Below are positions 1-6,051 of a DNA stretch of 6,053 nucleotides, in pieces; within the stretch, counting starts at the first letter, position 1, and every line of letters starts with the position of its first letter. The stretch is taken from positions 1 through 6,053 of the forward strand of contig JAEEQO010000178.1 in the NCBI GenBank assembly GCA_016285335.1. The letters run 5' to 3'. The notes beneath the pieces are model-generated. The model did no database searches, was not told the origin of the DNA, and saw nothing but the letters and a program-made list of their open reading frames with translations. Both the position numbers and the translations under genes were made by a program. The stretch comes from Victivallales bacterium. Its GTDB lineage: Bacteria > Verrucomicrobiota > Lentisphaeria > Victivallales > UBA1829.

Positions 1-3000
1 CCCGATCTTGCCGAAGAGCGCCTTGGCGACGCGGAGGTTCATCGGCACGTCGTCGACGATGAGGATGCGGAGCGCCTTCAGGTCGCGCGCAACGGCTTCC
101 GCCTCGGGTTTGGACTTGTCCTGCGCCCTGGCCGCTTTTGCGCGGTAGCGTACGGAGTTGAGCGTCACCGCGAACGTGCTCCCCTCGCCCATCCTGCTGG
201 TGCAGGTCAGCTCGCCGTTCATGCACGCGGCAAGGCGCTTCGAAATGGAGAGCCCGAGGCCCGTGCCGTTGTTCACGGCATTCGTGCCGCGCATGTTGGA
301 GAGCTGGACGAACGGTTCCATGAGCTTCTTCTGGTCCTCCTCGGAAATGCCGATTCCGGTGTCGCTGACGGCGCAGCGGAGCGTGCCGGTGTCCGCGGAA
401 TCCGAGTCCGGCGTGAAGGAGACGTGGAGCGTGATCGCGCCTTTTTTCGTGAACTTGACGGCGTTGCCGAGCAGATTGATCAGGATCTGGCGGATGCGGA
501 TGTTGTCGACGTCGAGTTCCGGGAGGTCGTCCGGCACGTCGGAGACGAGCTGGTTGCCGTTCTCCTGCGCTCGGAACGTGAAGATGAGCAGGACCTCGCG
601 GCAGAGGGCGTTGAAGTCGGTGAACGCGGTGATGATCTTCATCTGCTTCGCCTCGAGCTTGGAAAGGTCGAGCACGTCGTTGATGAGCATGAGCAGGGCG
701 TTTGCCGAGGAGGAAATGGCGTCGAGGTATTCCTTCTCCTGGTCTTTGGAGACGCCGCCTTCGCGGAGAAGCTCGGCGAATCCGATGACGGAGTTCAGCG
801 GCGTGCGGATCTCGTGGCTCACGCTGGCGATGAAGAAGCTCTTCGCCTTGTCCGCCGCCTGGGCACGTCCCAGAGCATCCATGATGAGCGCCTGCGCCTG
901 TTTTCTGGCGAGGACGACCTCGATCATGTGCGCCGTGGCGCTCAGCAGCGAAATATCGTTGTCCGTGAAGGTGTGGTCGATGCCCTCGAAATCGAATCCG
1001 ACGGTCCCCCTCACTTCGCCTTCGCAAACGATGTTCGAGAGGAAGATCGCGTGAAGGTCGAGCGCGAGCGCCGCCTGGTGCCAGTCCTCCTTCACGATGC
1101 TCCAGTCGAAGGAGGCGATGTCGCTGCACACGAACATGCGGCTGTCATCCGCATTCTGCATGAGGCCCTGGACACGGCTGAGCGTGCGGTCGAGCATTTT
1201 GAAGGACGCGTGCGAATGGGTCGGTTCGACGTATTCGTAAACGCAGTGCGCGACGGTGCCTTCCTCCTCGTGCCGGATCAGGTAGCCGCGGCTGGCGCCG
1301 AGGATCTTGCAGACATTTTCCAGCGTGCGCCGGATGCACAGGTCGAAATCCTCCTCGCCGATGATTTCCTCGAGCAGACTGTTGACAAGCCTCTGGTTCT
1401 CGATGAGCCTGTGCATGTCCGTGACGTCGCTGGCCGCCGCCAGGAGCAGACGGTGTCCACGGGCGTCCTCGAACACCCGCAGGATGCTCTTGATGTAACG
1501 GAGATTCCCGCTGCCGTCCGGGAGCTCGCCTTCGATCTCCATGATGCCGTCCGTTCCGGTCGACGGGGTGTTGAGCTGATCGGCAAAGCCGAGGGTCGTG
1601 TCGTCGCGGAAGATGTCGTGGTCCGTCTTGCCGACGATCTCGTCGGGCGAGAAGTTGAAGACGCTGGCAAACGCCTTGTTGCACAGCAGGTACCGGAAAT
1701 CGTCGTCGATGTCCTTCACCGTGAACATGATGGGGATGGCGTTGATGGCGGCGTCCCACAGCGCCTGGGTGTCTTTCAGCTTCAGCATGCTCAGCGTCAG
1801 CTCGGTCACATCCTGCACGATGCCGGTCACCGCGTTCGGGTTGCGCGGGTCGAGCGTAAGTTTCATGCGGTAATAGCGGAGGTCGGATGCGTCCCTGCCG
1901 ACCCGGAACGAGAACTGCACATTTTCGCTCTCCTTCCTGAACAATACGGTCATGTTCTGCTTGAAGACCGGCAGGTCTTCCGGGTAAACGAATTCTTCTT
2001 CGAGGAGCGCCCGACCGTTCTCGTCCGTGGGCCACAGTTCGCAAAGAAGATTGGACCCGGTGCGTATGCACGTGTCGAAATCGTAGTGGAACGACGCGAG
2101 GCGGGCCAACTCGGACGCGTCTTCGAGGTCCTTCAGGACAGCGCTTTTTTCGCGGTCGGCGTTCTGGGCCGATTGCAATGCGTCTTCGAGCTGTTTCCGC
2201 AGCTCGGATTCCTGCTGACGCTGTTTTTCGATGGTCTCGGTGCGTTCCATCAGTTCTTTGTTGAACGCCTCCAGTTTCCGAATGCTGATCCGATACCCGA
2301 TCAGAGTGACGGCCAACGCGACCAGGATCGCAACAGCGAGGACGACAAGCAGGATATGCTCCCGGAGATAATCCATTATGGTAAAACTGTTGGCCTGCGC
2401 CAGGTAGGTATACGCTTTCTTGTTGACAAACGCGGAATCGAGCATCGTCAGTCCGCGGTTCATCAGCAGCATCAGTCCGAGGTTCTCTTCTGCAAATGCC
2501 ATGTAGAATTCATAATCGGTTCTGGCCTGTGCCTTCTTGAGGGAATGGTATTTGTCCGGTTTCAACAGAGCTTCGGACCGGAGCCCGTTCAGGAATGTTC
2601 CGTCCGACGTCCCGTCCAGAATTCCGTCGAGGCATCCCTGGATGCTGTCATAGAACACGACTTCCGCGAAGGGATAGGAATCCCTGCTGTTGTAGTACTG
2701 CATCAGGTTGTGCCTGTTGACGCCGATGCGTTTGCCCCTGCCGTCCCCGAAATCTTCCAGAAACGCGAGGTCGCTTGTAAGCGTGGCGAGGATCTTTCCG
2801 CCCATGATGCGGAAATCGTGTTTGACCGAATTGCTGATGTAGGCGGGAAGCATGACATCGACTTCCCCGGATTCGACGGCCTTGTATCCCGCTCGCTGAT
2901 CGCGATAGCAGATGAACTCAGCTTTCAGCTCATCTTCCAGATTCAGTTTTTTGATGATTTCCCTGACGGCTTCGATGCATGCGCCGGTCGGGCTGCCGTT

Positions 3001-3897
3001 CTTATCCAGAGCGGAAAAAGGAAGGTAGTTGTCGAAAAAACCGACGCGCAGCACTTTGTGGTTCGCGATCCAGTCCCTTTCCTCAGCCGTCAGGTTGCTG
3101 CTCAATACCGTTTCGGAAAAGTACCGCTCCTGAAGCCGGGAGAAAAAGTAAAGGTCGTTGTTCAGCACTTTTTCCGTTGCGGAATTGATGTCTTCGATCA
3201 GATCGGGCCTTTCCTTGTTTGCGACCAGATAATAGGCGGATGAACCGACTTTTTCAATCGCCGAGAGTTTGTTGATCGCCAGCATGCTGACTTCCAGGTC
3301 GAGATCGATCTTTCCGGTCAGCAGATCCGCCTCTTTATCCGGAATGTTGTCATACTCGACAAGCTTGAATTCCACATTCTTTTTCGCGCACCATTGTTTC
3401 AGAAGGCCGGTCATCATCGTCCCGGTCGTGATCCCGACAGTCTTCCCCCTTATGGAATCAATATCCCCGGAGGAAATGGATGGGTTCTTTTCCGAAGCAT
3501 ATAAGTAATAATACTCGAACCCCATCGGCTCGTCCGGAAACAGCATCTCCTTAGCGCGTTCCTCCGTATAGCTGATCTCGTAGATGAGGTCGACTTCTCC
3601 GGCAAGAAGCTTTTTGATACTGTCCGCGAAACTGTCGCATGGAATGTATTCGATCTCCCATCCGGCATAGATCCCCATCGTCTCAATATACTCATATGCG
3701 TAGCCGGATACAGGTCGATTATCCTCGTCCACGATCATCTGTCTGTTAAACTCTTCGTATGCGACCCGGACGACTTTCCGTTCCTGATCCTCCGCGCCCC
3801 AAAGTGCTCCGGACAGAAGAAAAAGAATCATGCAGAAAAGCGTGACGAAACGATGACCCAAAAGACGAAACAGTATCCGGGGATTGGTATTTGTCAT
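1..3897 (-). CDS. BvgS/EvgS-like hybrid sensor histidine kinase with tandem periplasmic binding domains (3' end cut by window)
   Basis: An unbroken frame of 1299 codons is visible. In order: signal peptide (about 1-35, hydrophobic 17-33, possible cleavage near A35); two periplasmic solute-binding (SBP_bac_3, Venus-flytrap) domains, about 41-265 and 282-500, the second preceded by LTAEERDWIANHKVLRVGF, the usual opening of such repeats in BvgS-type sensors; one membrane helix (about 514-535); a charged coiled coil (536-595); two PAS-like domains (about 600-705, weak, and 711-830, clear); a GAF-like domain (about 846-995); HisKA with SHEIRTPLN and phospho-acceptor H1028; HATPase with N-box N1145, G1 DTGIGI (D1179) and G2 GTGLGLSIS (1211-1219); and the start of a receiver domain, RILIVDD, with acidic pocket D1282/D1283. 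The receiver's phospho-acceptor Asp lies outside the window; an HPt or further domain may follow. The start is fixed by an in-frame TAA two codons upstream and a GGAG site. It should autophosphorylate on ligand binding and pass phosphate to its receiver; ligand and target are unknown. Confidence 0.96.
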   Translation of the reverse strand, partial: MTNTNPRILFRLLGHRFVTLFCMILFLLSGALWGAEDQERKVVRVAYEEFNRQMIVDEDNRPVSGYAYEYIETMGIYAGWEIEYIPCDSFADSIKKLLAGEVDLIYEISYTEERAKEMLFPDEPMGFEYYYLYASEKNPSISSGDIDSIRGKTVGITTGTMMTGLLKQWCAKKNVEFKLVEYDNIPDKEADLLTGKIDLDLEVSMLAINKLSAIEKVGSSAYYLVANKERPDLIEDINSATEKVLNNDLYFFSRLQERYFSETVLSSNLTAEERDWIANHKVLRVGFFDNYLPFSALDKNGSPTGACIEAVREIIKKLNLEDELKAEFICYRDQRAGYKAVESGEVDVMLPAYISNSVKHDFRIMGGKILATLTSDLAFLEDFGDGRGKRIGVNRHNLMQYYNSRDSYPFAEVVFYDSIQGCLDGILDGTSDGTFLNGLRSEALLKPDKYHSLKKAQARTDYEFYMAFAEENLGLMLLMNRGLTMLDSAFVNKKAYTYLAQANSFTIMDYLREHILLVVLAVAILVALAVTLIGYRISIRKLEAFNKELMERTETIEKQRQQESELRKQLEDALQSAQNADREKSAVLKDLEDASELARLASFHYDFDTCIRTGSNLLCELWPTDENGRALLEEEFVYPEDLPVFKQNMTVLFRKESENVQFSFRVGRDASDLRYYRMKLTLDPRNPNAVTGIVQDVTELTLSMLKLKDTQALWDAAINAIPIMFTVKDIDDDFRYLLCNKAFASVFNFSPDEIVGKTDHDIFRDDTTLGFADQLNTPSTGTDGIMEIEGELPDGSGNLRYIKSILRVFEDARGHRLLLAAASDVTDMHRLIENQRLVNSLLEEIIGEEDFDLCIRRTLENVCKILGASRGYLIRHEEEGTVAHCVYEYVEPTHSHASFKMLDRTLSRVQGLMQNADDSRMFVCSDIASFDWSIVKEDWHQAALALDLHAIFLSNIVCEGEVRGTVGFDFEGIDHTFTDNDISLLSATAHMIEVVLARKQAQALIMDALGRAQAADKAKSFFIASVSHEIRTPLNSVIGFAELLREGGVSKDQEKEYLDAISSSANALLMLINDVLDLSKLEAKQMKIITAFTDFNALCREVLLIFTFRAQENGNQLVSDVPDDLPELDVDNIRIRQILINLLGNAVKFTKKGAITLHVSFTPDSDSADTGTLRCAVSDTGIGISEEDQKKLMEPFVQLSNMRGTNAVNNGTGLGLSISKRLAACMNGELTCTSRMGEGSTFAVTLNSVRYRAKAARAQDKSKPEAEAVARDLKALRILIVDDVPMNLRVAKALFGKIG

Positions 3898-3906
3898 GTT
3901 TTATCT

Positions 3907-3910
3907 CTCC
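3907..3910 (-). promoter_or_regulatory. Ribosome binding site of the sensor kinase
   Basis: The minus strand reads GGAG, followed by AGATAAAAC and then the ATG at 3897, a spacing of 9 nt. Together with the in-frame TAA (TAA AAC ATG) it decides this start over the internal ATG at residue 23, which would cut away most of the signal peptide. Confidence 0.75.
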
Positions 3911-3942
3911 GAAGCAAGGCCCATTTATGAGATTTTTTTTAT

Positions 3943-3971
3943 AATATAGAACGATGCTTGGAATAAGTCAA
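3943..3971 (-). promoter_or_regulatory. Sigma-70-type promoter of the sensor kinase
   Basis: Minus strand: -35 TTGACT (3971-3966, 5 of 6 to consensus), a 17-nt spacer, -10 TATATT (3948-3943, 5 of 6). The start of transcription would fall near 3936, inside a run of eight A (3940-3933), giving a leader of about 39 nt before the kinase ATG. A run of eight T (minus strand, 3989-3982) upstream of the -35 could act as an UP element. The local AT-richness stands out against GC-rich surroundings. Confidence 0.75.
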
Positions 3972-4013
3972 GCGCTGCGATAAAAAAAATTACAAGCAGA
4001 TGAGGACCGGCTG

Positions 4014-4047
4014 AATGCCGGACTTCAGATCGCTGAGATTCGGCATT
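4014..4047. repeat. Imperfect inverted repeat between mscS and the kinase gene
   Basis: Arms AATGCCG (4014-4020) and CGGCATT (4041-4047) are perfect 7-bp complements, and an inner pair TCAG/CTGA closes on the loop ATCG (4029-4032). In RNA from the plus strand the whole structure can pair over 15 positions per arm with two G-U pairs and one mismatch (C4023/A4038). No T-run follows on either strand, so it does not look like a terminator. A competing small hairpin, CCGGC-TGAAT-GCCGG (4007-4021), overlaps the left arm. It lies upstream of the kinase promoter. Function unknown: operator, REP-like element or chance. Confidence 0.4.
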
Positions 4048-4065
4048 GTGCATGCTTCGTCGGAG

Positions 4066-4137
4066 AAAAAATGCCCGCCGCAATCCTAACCGGAAACCGC
4101 CAACGGGTGCGGACATGATTCATGGGCCGGGCGGGCA
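4066..4137 (-). terminator. Probable Rho-independent terminator after mscS
   Basis: The 5' arm TGCCCGCC begins 13 nt past the mscS stop (4137-4130). The 3' arm GGCGGGCA (4079-4072) is its perfect 8-bp complement and is followed at once by six T (4071-4066) on the minus strand. The loop is long (50 nt) but can fold further through CCGC/GCGG (4112-4109 with 4100-4097). The position and T-run favour a terminator; the long loop is the reason for caution. Confidence 0.55.
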
Positions 4138-4149
4138 CTGACCCGGTGC

Positions 4150-5139
4150 TTATGCGCCGGGAGCCGTCTCCGGGGCATTGACGAACGTGATGACACGCTG
4201 CGGGAACGGGATGTTGAGGCCTGCGCCTTCGATGACGGGTTTGAGCCGGGCCTTGATGGTCCAGTAGGCGGGCCAGTAATCTTCCGAGGCGGTCCAGTAA
4301 CGGAGCGTGAGATTGACGGAACTGTCTGCGAGCTCCGACACGAGCACTTCCGGCGCGGGATCCTTCAGGACCATCGGCTCCTGCATCATGATCTCCTTCA
4401 GGACATTCAGCGCCACGGGGAGCGGATCTTCGTACCCGATGCCGACCGTAATGTCCGTGCGGCGGGTCGGATTGCGCGAATAGTTCTTGATCGGCGTCCC
4501 GAAGACCACGCTGTTCGGGGCGGAAACAAAAAGCCCGTCCGCGGTCTTCAGCACGGTGGAAAAGAGGCCCATCTGCTGGATATTGCCGCTGATGCTGCCG
4601 CAGTCGATGTAGTCGTCCTGCTTGTACGGGCGCAGGATCAGGAGCATGATGCCCGCGGCGATGTTGCTGAGCGAATCCTTCATGGCCAGGCCGATGGTAA
4701 GTCCGGCTGCGCCGAGCACGGTCAGGAGACTGGCGGTGTTGAACCCGAAGAGGTCCAGGATGACGAGCAGGCCGACTACCCAGATCAGCGTGCGGACGAT
4801 CATGAAGGTCGCGTAGCTGAGGGATTTGTCCATTGCCTCGAAACGATTGAAAGAGCGGGTGATGAGCTTTTTCGCGACCACGCAGAGGAATTTGATCGCC
4901 ACCAGGACGACAAGCGCCAGGATGACCGTCTTCACGAAACGGATGATGTCGTCGCTGTGGTTGTTCCAAAGGTTGGGGAAGAAGCCGACTCCCTGGTCTT
5001 CGATCTGGTGGACCACCTGGCCGGCCTCATTCAAGCCGCTCTCGATGGCAGAATCTATCTGCCCATTGGCGTTTTGAGCGGCGTTTCCGGTTGCGGGCGC
5101 GACTGCGGCGGCGAGGATCGGGAGGATGTTGAGAATCAT
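4150..5139 (-). CDS. mscS: MscS-family small-conductance mechanosensitive channel
   Basis: A 329-residue protein. MscS channels are inner-membrane heptamers that open under membrane tension and let solutes escape during hypo-osmotic shock. An N-terminal hydrophobic stretch (2-17) resembles a signal peptide or extra helix without a basic residue; a polar segment (about 20-62) follows. TM1 is about 67-89, TM2 about 107-130. The pore helix TM3 (about 135-168) contains LGAAGLTIGLAMKDSLSN, very close to the E. coli MscS pore helix as I recall it; L147 and L151 align with its gate leucines L105 and L109, and K154-D155 stand where E. coli has Q112-G113. The beta domain follows (RPYKQDDYIDCG, 170-181; FVSAPNSVVFG, 204-214; NYSRNPTRR, 219-227), then the alpha/beta C-terminal domain ending in GLNIPFPQ (307-314). 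E. coli MscS has 286 residues; the excess is N-terminal. The ATG is the only start after an in-frame TGA upstream and has an AAAGG site. The symbol is by family; paralogue type is not resolved. Confidence 0.95.
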   Translation of the reverse strand: MILNILPILAAAVAPATGNAAQNANGQIDSAIESGLNEAGQVVHQIEDQGVGFFPNLWNNHSDDIIRFVKTVILALVVLVAIKFLCVVAKKLITRSFNRFEAMDKSLSYATFMIVRTLIWVVGLLVILDLFGFNTASLLTVLGAAGLTIGLAMKDSLSNIAAGIMLLILRPYKQDDYIDCGSISGNIQQMGLFSTVLKTADGLFVSAPNSVVFGTPIKNYSRNPTRRTDITVGIGYEDPLPVALNVLKEIMMQEPMVLKDPAPEVLVSELADSSVNLTLRYWTASEDYWPAYWTIKARLKPVIEGAGLNIPFPQRVITFVNAPETAPGA

Positions 5140-5242
5140 GGTGATGCCTTTCTTTATGGTTTTTATGAAAAATGAGGTCGATTTGTTTTCCGAAAGCAGT
5201 TCAAACCTGAGAAGGACTCAGCCCGCGGGCATGCGACGGTGC

Positions 5243-5270
5243 ATTGTCTGCCGCCACAGGCAGTTGTCAA
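5243..5270 (-). promoter_or_regulatory. Candidate proximal promoter (P2) of mscS
   Basis: Minus strand: -35 TTGACA (5270-5265, perfect), 16-nt spacer, -10 GACAAT (5248-5243, 4 of 6). The start would be near 5236, with a leader of about 97 nt. The -35 lies inside one arm of a perfect inverted repeat, so a protein bound there or a cruciform would interfere with it. Weaker than the distal candidate because of its -10. Confidence 0.35.
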
Positions 5271-5316
5271 AAAAGACTTGACAACTGCGTTCTTTTGTGC
5301 TGTTTCTCCGGCGGCA
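5249..5316 (-). promoter_or_regulatory. Nested inverted repeat in the presumed mscS leader
   Basis: Inner arms GCAGTTGTCAA (5260-5270) and TTGACAACTGC (5278-5288) are perfect 11-bp complements around a 7-nt loop. Outer arms TGCCGCC (5249-5255) and GGCGGCA (5310-5316) are perfect 7-bp complements enclosing them. If transcription starts at the distal promoter (about 5352), this would be a folded leader element some 110 nt ahead of the mscS start. No T-run follows on the minus strand, so it is not an ordinary terminator of that transcript. On the plus strand the inner hairpin is followed by GTTCTTTTG, a weak U-tract. It could be a leader RNA structure, an operator for a dimeric repressor, or a weak terminator for plus-strand transcripts. 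No known riboswitch was recognised. Confidence 0.5.
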
Positions 5317-5358
5317 TCATCTTCGGCATGGCTGCTCTTCCCGTTTGCGTTGTGCATA

Positions 5359-5387
5359 AATATAGCGGGCATCTGCCGGAAAATCAA
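5359..5387 (-). promoter_or_regulatory. Candidate distal sigma-70-type promoter (P1) of mscS
   Basis: Minus strand: -35 TTGATT (5387-5382, 4 of 6), spacer of exactly 17 nt, -10 TATATT (5364-5359, 5 of 6). The -10 hexamer and spacing match those of the kinase promoter, which supports both. Transcription would start near 5352 and give a leader of roughly 210 nt before mscS. It sits just downstream of the hairpin that closes the LRR gene, as expected for an independent unit. Confidence 0.6.
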
Positions 5388-5403
5388 GGCGGAAAAAGCA
5401 TTC

Positions 5404-5450
5404 AGCCCCCGGGGCCAGCGATGGTTCCGGGGGCTTTTCTCTCTTTTGTG
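5404..5450. terminator. Strong GC hairpin with T-run downstream of the LRR gene
   Basis: Arms AGCCCCCGG (5404-5412) and CCGGGGGCT (5427-5435) are perfect 9-bp complements. On the plus strand the stem is lengthened to 13 pairs by two G-U and two C-G pairs, leaves the loop AGCGAT, and runs straight into TTTTCTCTCTTTT. On the minus strand, the direction of the LRR gene that stops about 60 nt earlier, the G-U pairs become A-C mismatches and the T-run (TTTTT) comes six nt after the stem. It may therefore serve the LRR gene imperfectly or work in both directions, while its best fit is a plus-strand transcript. Confidence 0.65.
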
Positions 5451-5493
5451 TACGCTCAATCTTATTTTTTTAGCTGAAGGATTCCTCTCCGAT

Positions 5494-6051
5494 TTATTTT
5501 TTCGTTACCTTCGTCAACTTGCTGAATGCGTCCTCGTCAACCTTTGCATTCGGGGGAATTGCGACTTCAGCCAAACTGAAACATCTATCGAATGCTTTGC
5601 CGTAAATTCTCTTTACGCTGTTCGGGATCACGACCGAGGCCAGGCTTGTACAGCCGTGGAATGCGTCGCTCCTGATTGTCGTCACACTGTCCGGAATCAC
5701 GACCGAAGTCAAACGGGAACAACCTTCGAATGCTCTTCCATCGATTGTCGCCACTCCGTCGCGAATCACGACCGAGGCCAATCCGGCACAGGCGTTGAAA
5801 GAATTGAACCCGATTGTCGTCACACTACCCGGGATCACGACCGAAGTCAGGCCGGTACAGCCCAGAAAAGCTCCCCTGCTGATTTCCGTCACGCCGTCCG
5901 GGATCGCAACCGATGTCAGACTTGTACAGCTGCGGAATGCTTCGGTCCCGATTTCTTTCACGCCGTCCGGGAATGCGACCGAGGTCAGCCCGGTACAGCC
6001 GGCGAAAGCCTTCTCTTCGATTTCCGTTACGCTGTCCGGAAATGCGACCGA
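5494..6051 (-). repeat. 69-nt tandem repeat array encoding the LRR units
   Basis: Units begin at 6051, 5982, 5913, 5844, 5775, 5706 and 5637 on the minus strand, each exactly 69 nt, with a final diverged unit from 5568. The DNA itself is well kept between units, notably around GATCACGACCGA (plus-strand reading) and GTACAGC, while the three residues before AF vary. No unit is frameshifted. Repeats this alike can gain or lose units in frame by recombination or replication slippage. Confidence 0.9.

Noticed and set aside
158..1054. A 298-codon plus-strand ORF
   Set aside because: It lies opposite the kinase ATPase and HisKA region in another frame. Its Ser/Arg/Met-rich composition is typical of a shadow frame.
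1145..2071. A 308-codon minus-strand ORF
   Set aside because: It overlaps the kinase PAS/GAF region in a different frame of the same strand. It is rich in His, Arg and Pro, the usual off-frame composition in GC-rich DNA.
424..3243. A 939-codon plus-strand ORF, the longest complete ATG/GTG-to-stop frame in the window
   Set aside because: It is exactly antisense and in codon register to the kinase, whose signal peptide, flytraps, PAS, H-box and ATPase boxes are all recognisable. The plus-strand product has no domain and no convincing ribosome site.
4025..4969. A 314-codon minus-strand ORF overlapping mscS and running past its end
   Set aside because: It is off-frame to a clear MscS protein, rich in Arg, His and Pro, without domains, and it crosses the terminator-like hairpin.
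5207..5230. Small palindromes CTGAG-AAGGA-CTCAG (5207-5221) and GCCCGCGGGC (5221-5230) in the mscS leader
   Set aside because: They are short, and arms this short are expected by chance in a GC-rich leader. No T-run or known operator consensus accompanies them.
5278..5306. A plus-strand promoter beginning with the perfect TTGACA at 5278-5283
   Set aside because: No acceptable -10 hexamer follows at 15-19 nt (TGTTTC at 17 nt), and the TTGACA is explained as the mirror image of the one on the minus strand within the inverted repeat.
5163..5459. A 98-codon minus-strand ORF between the LRR gene and mscS
   Set aside because: It runs through the hairpin at 5404-5435, the promoter at 5359-5387 and the nested inverted repeat, has no good ribosome site and no recognisable domain.
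5244..5477. A 77-codon plus-strand ORF with a hydrophobic stretch, possibly a small membrane protein
   Set aside because: It has no ribosome site, crosses two hairpins including the terminator-like one, and its hydrophobic part is short and broken. A small toxin-like protein cannot be excluded but is not supported.
5494..5961. Start of the LRR gene at the GTG at 5961
   Set aside because: The same frame continues upstream with two more perfect 23-residue repeats to the window edge, so this GTG is an internal Val codon.
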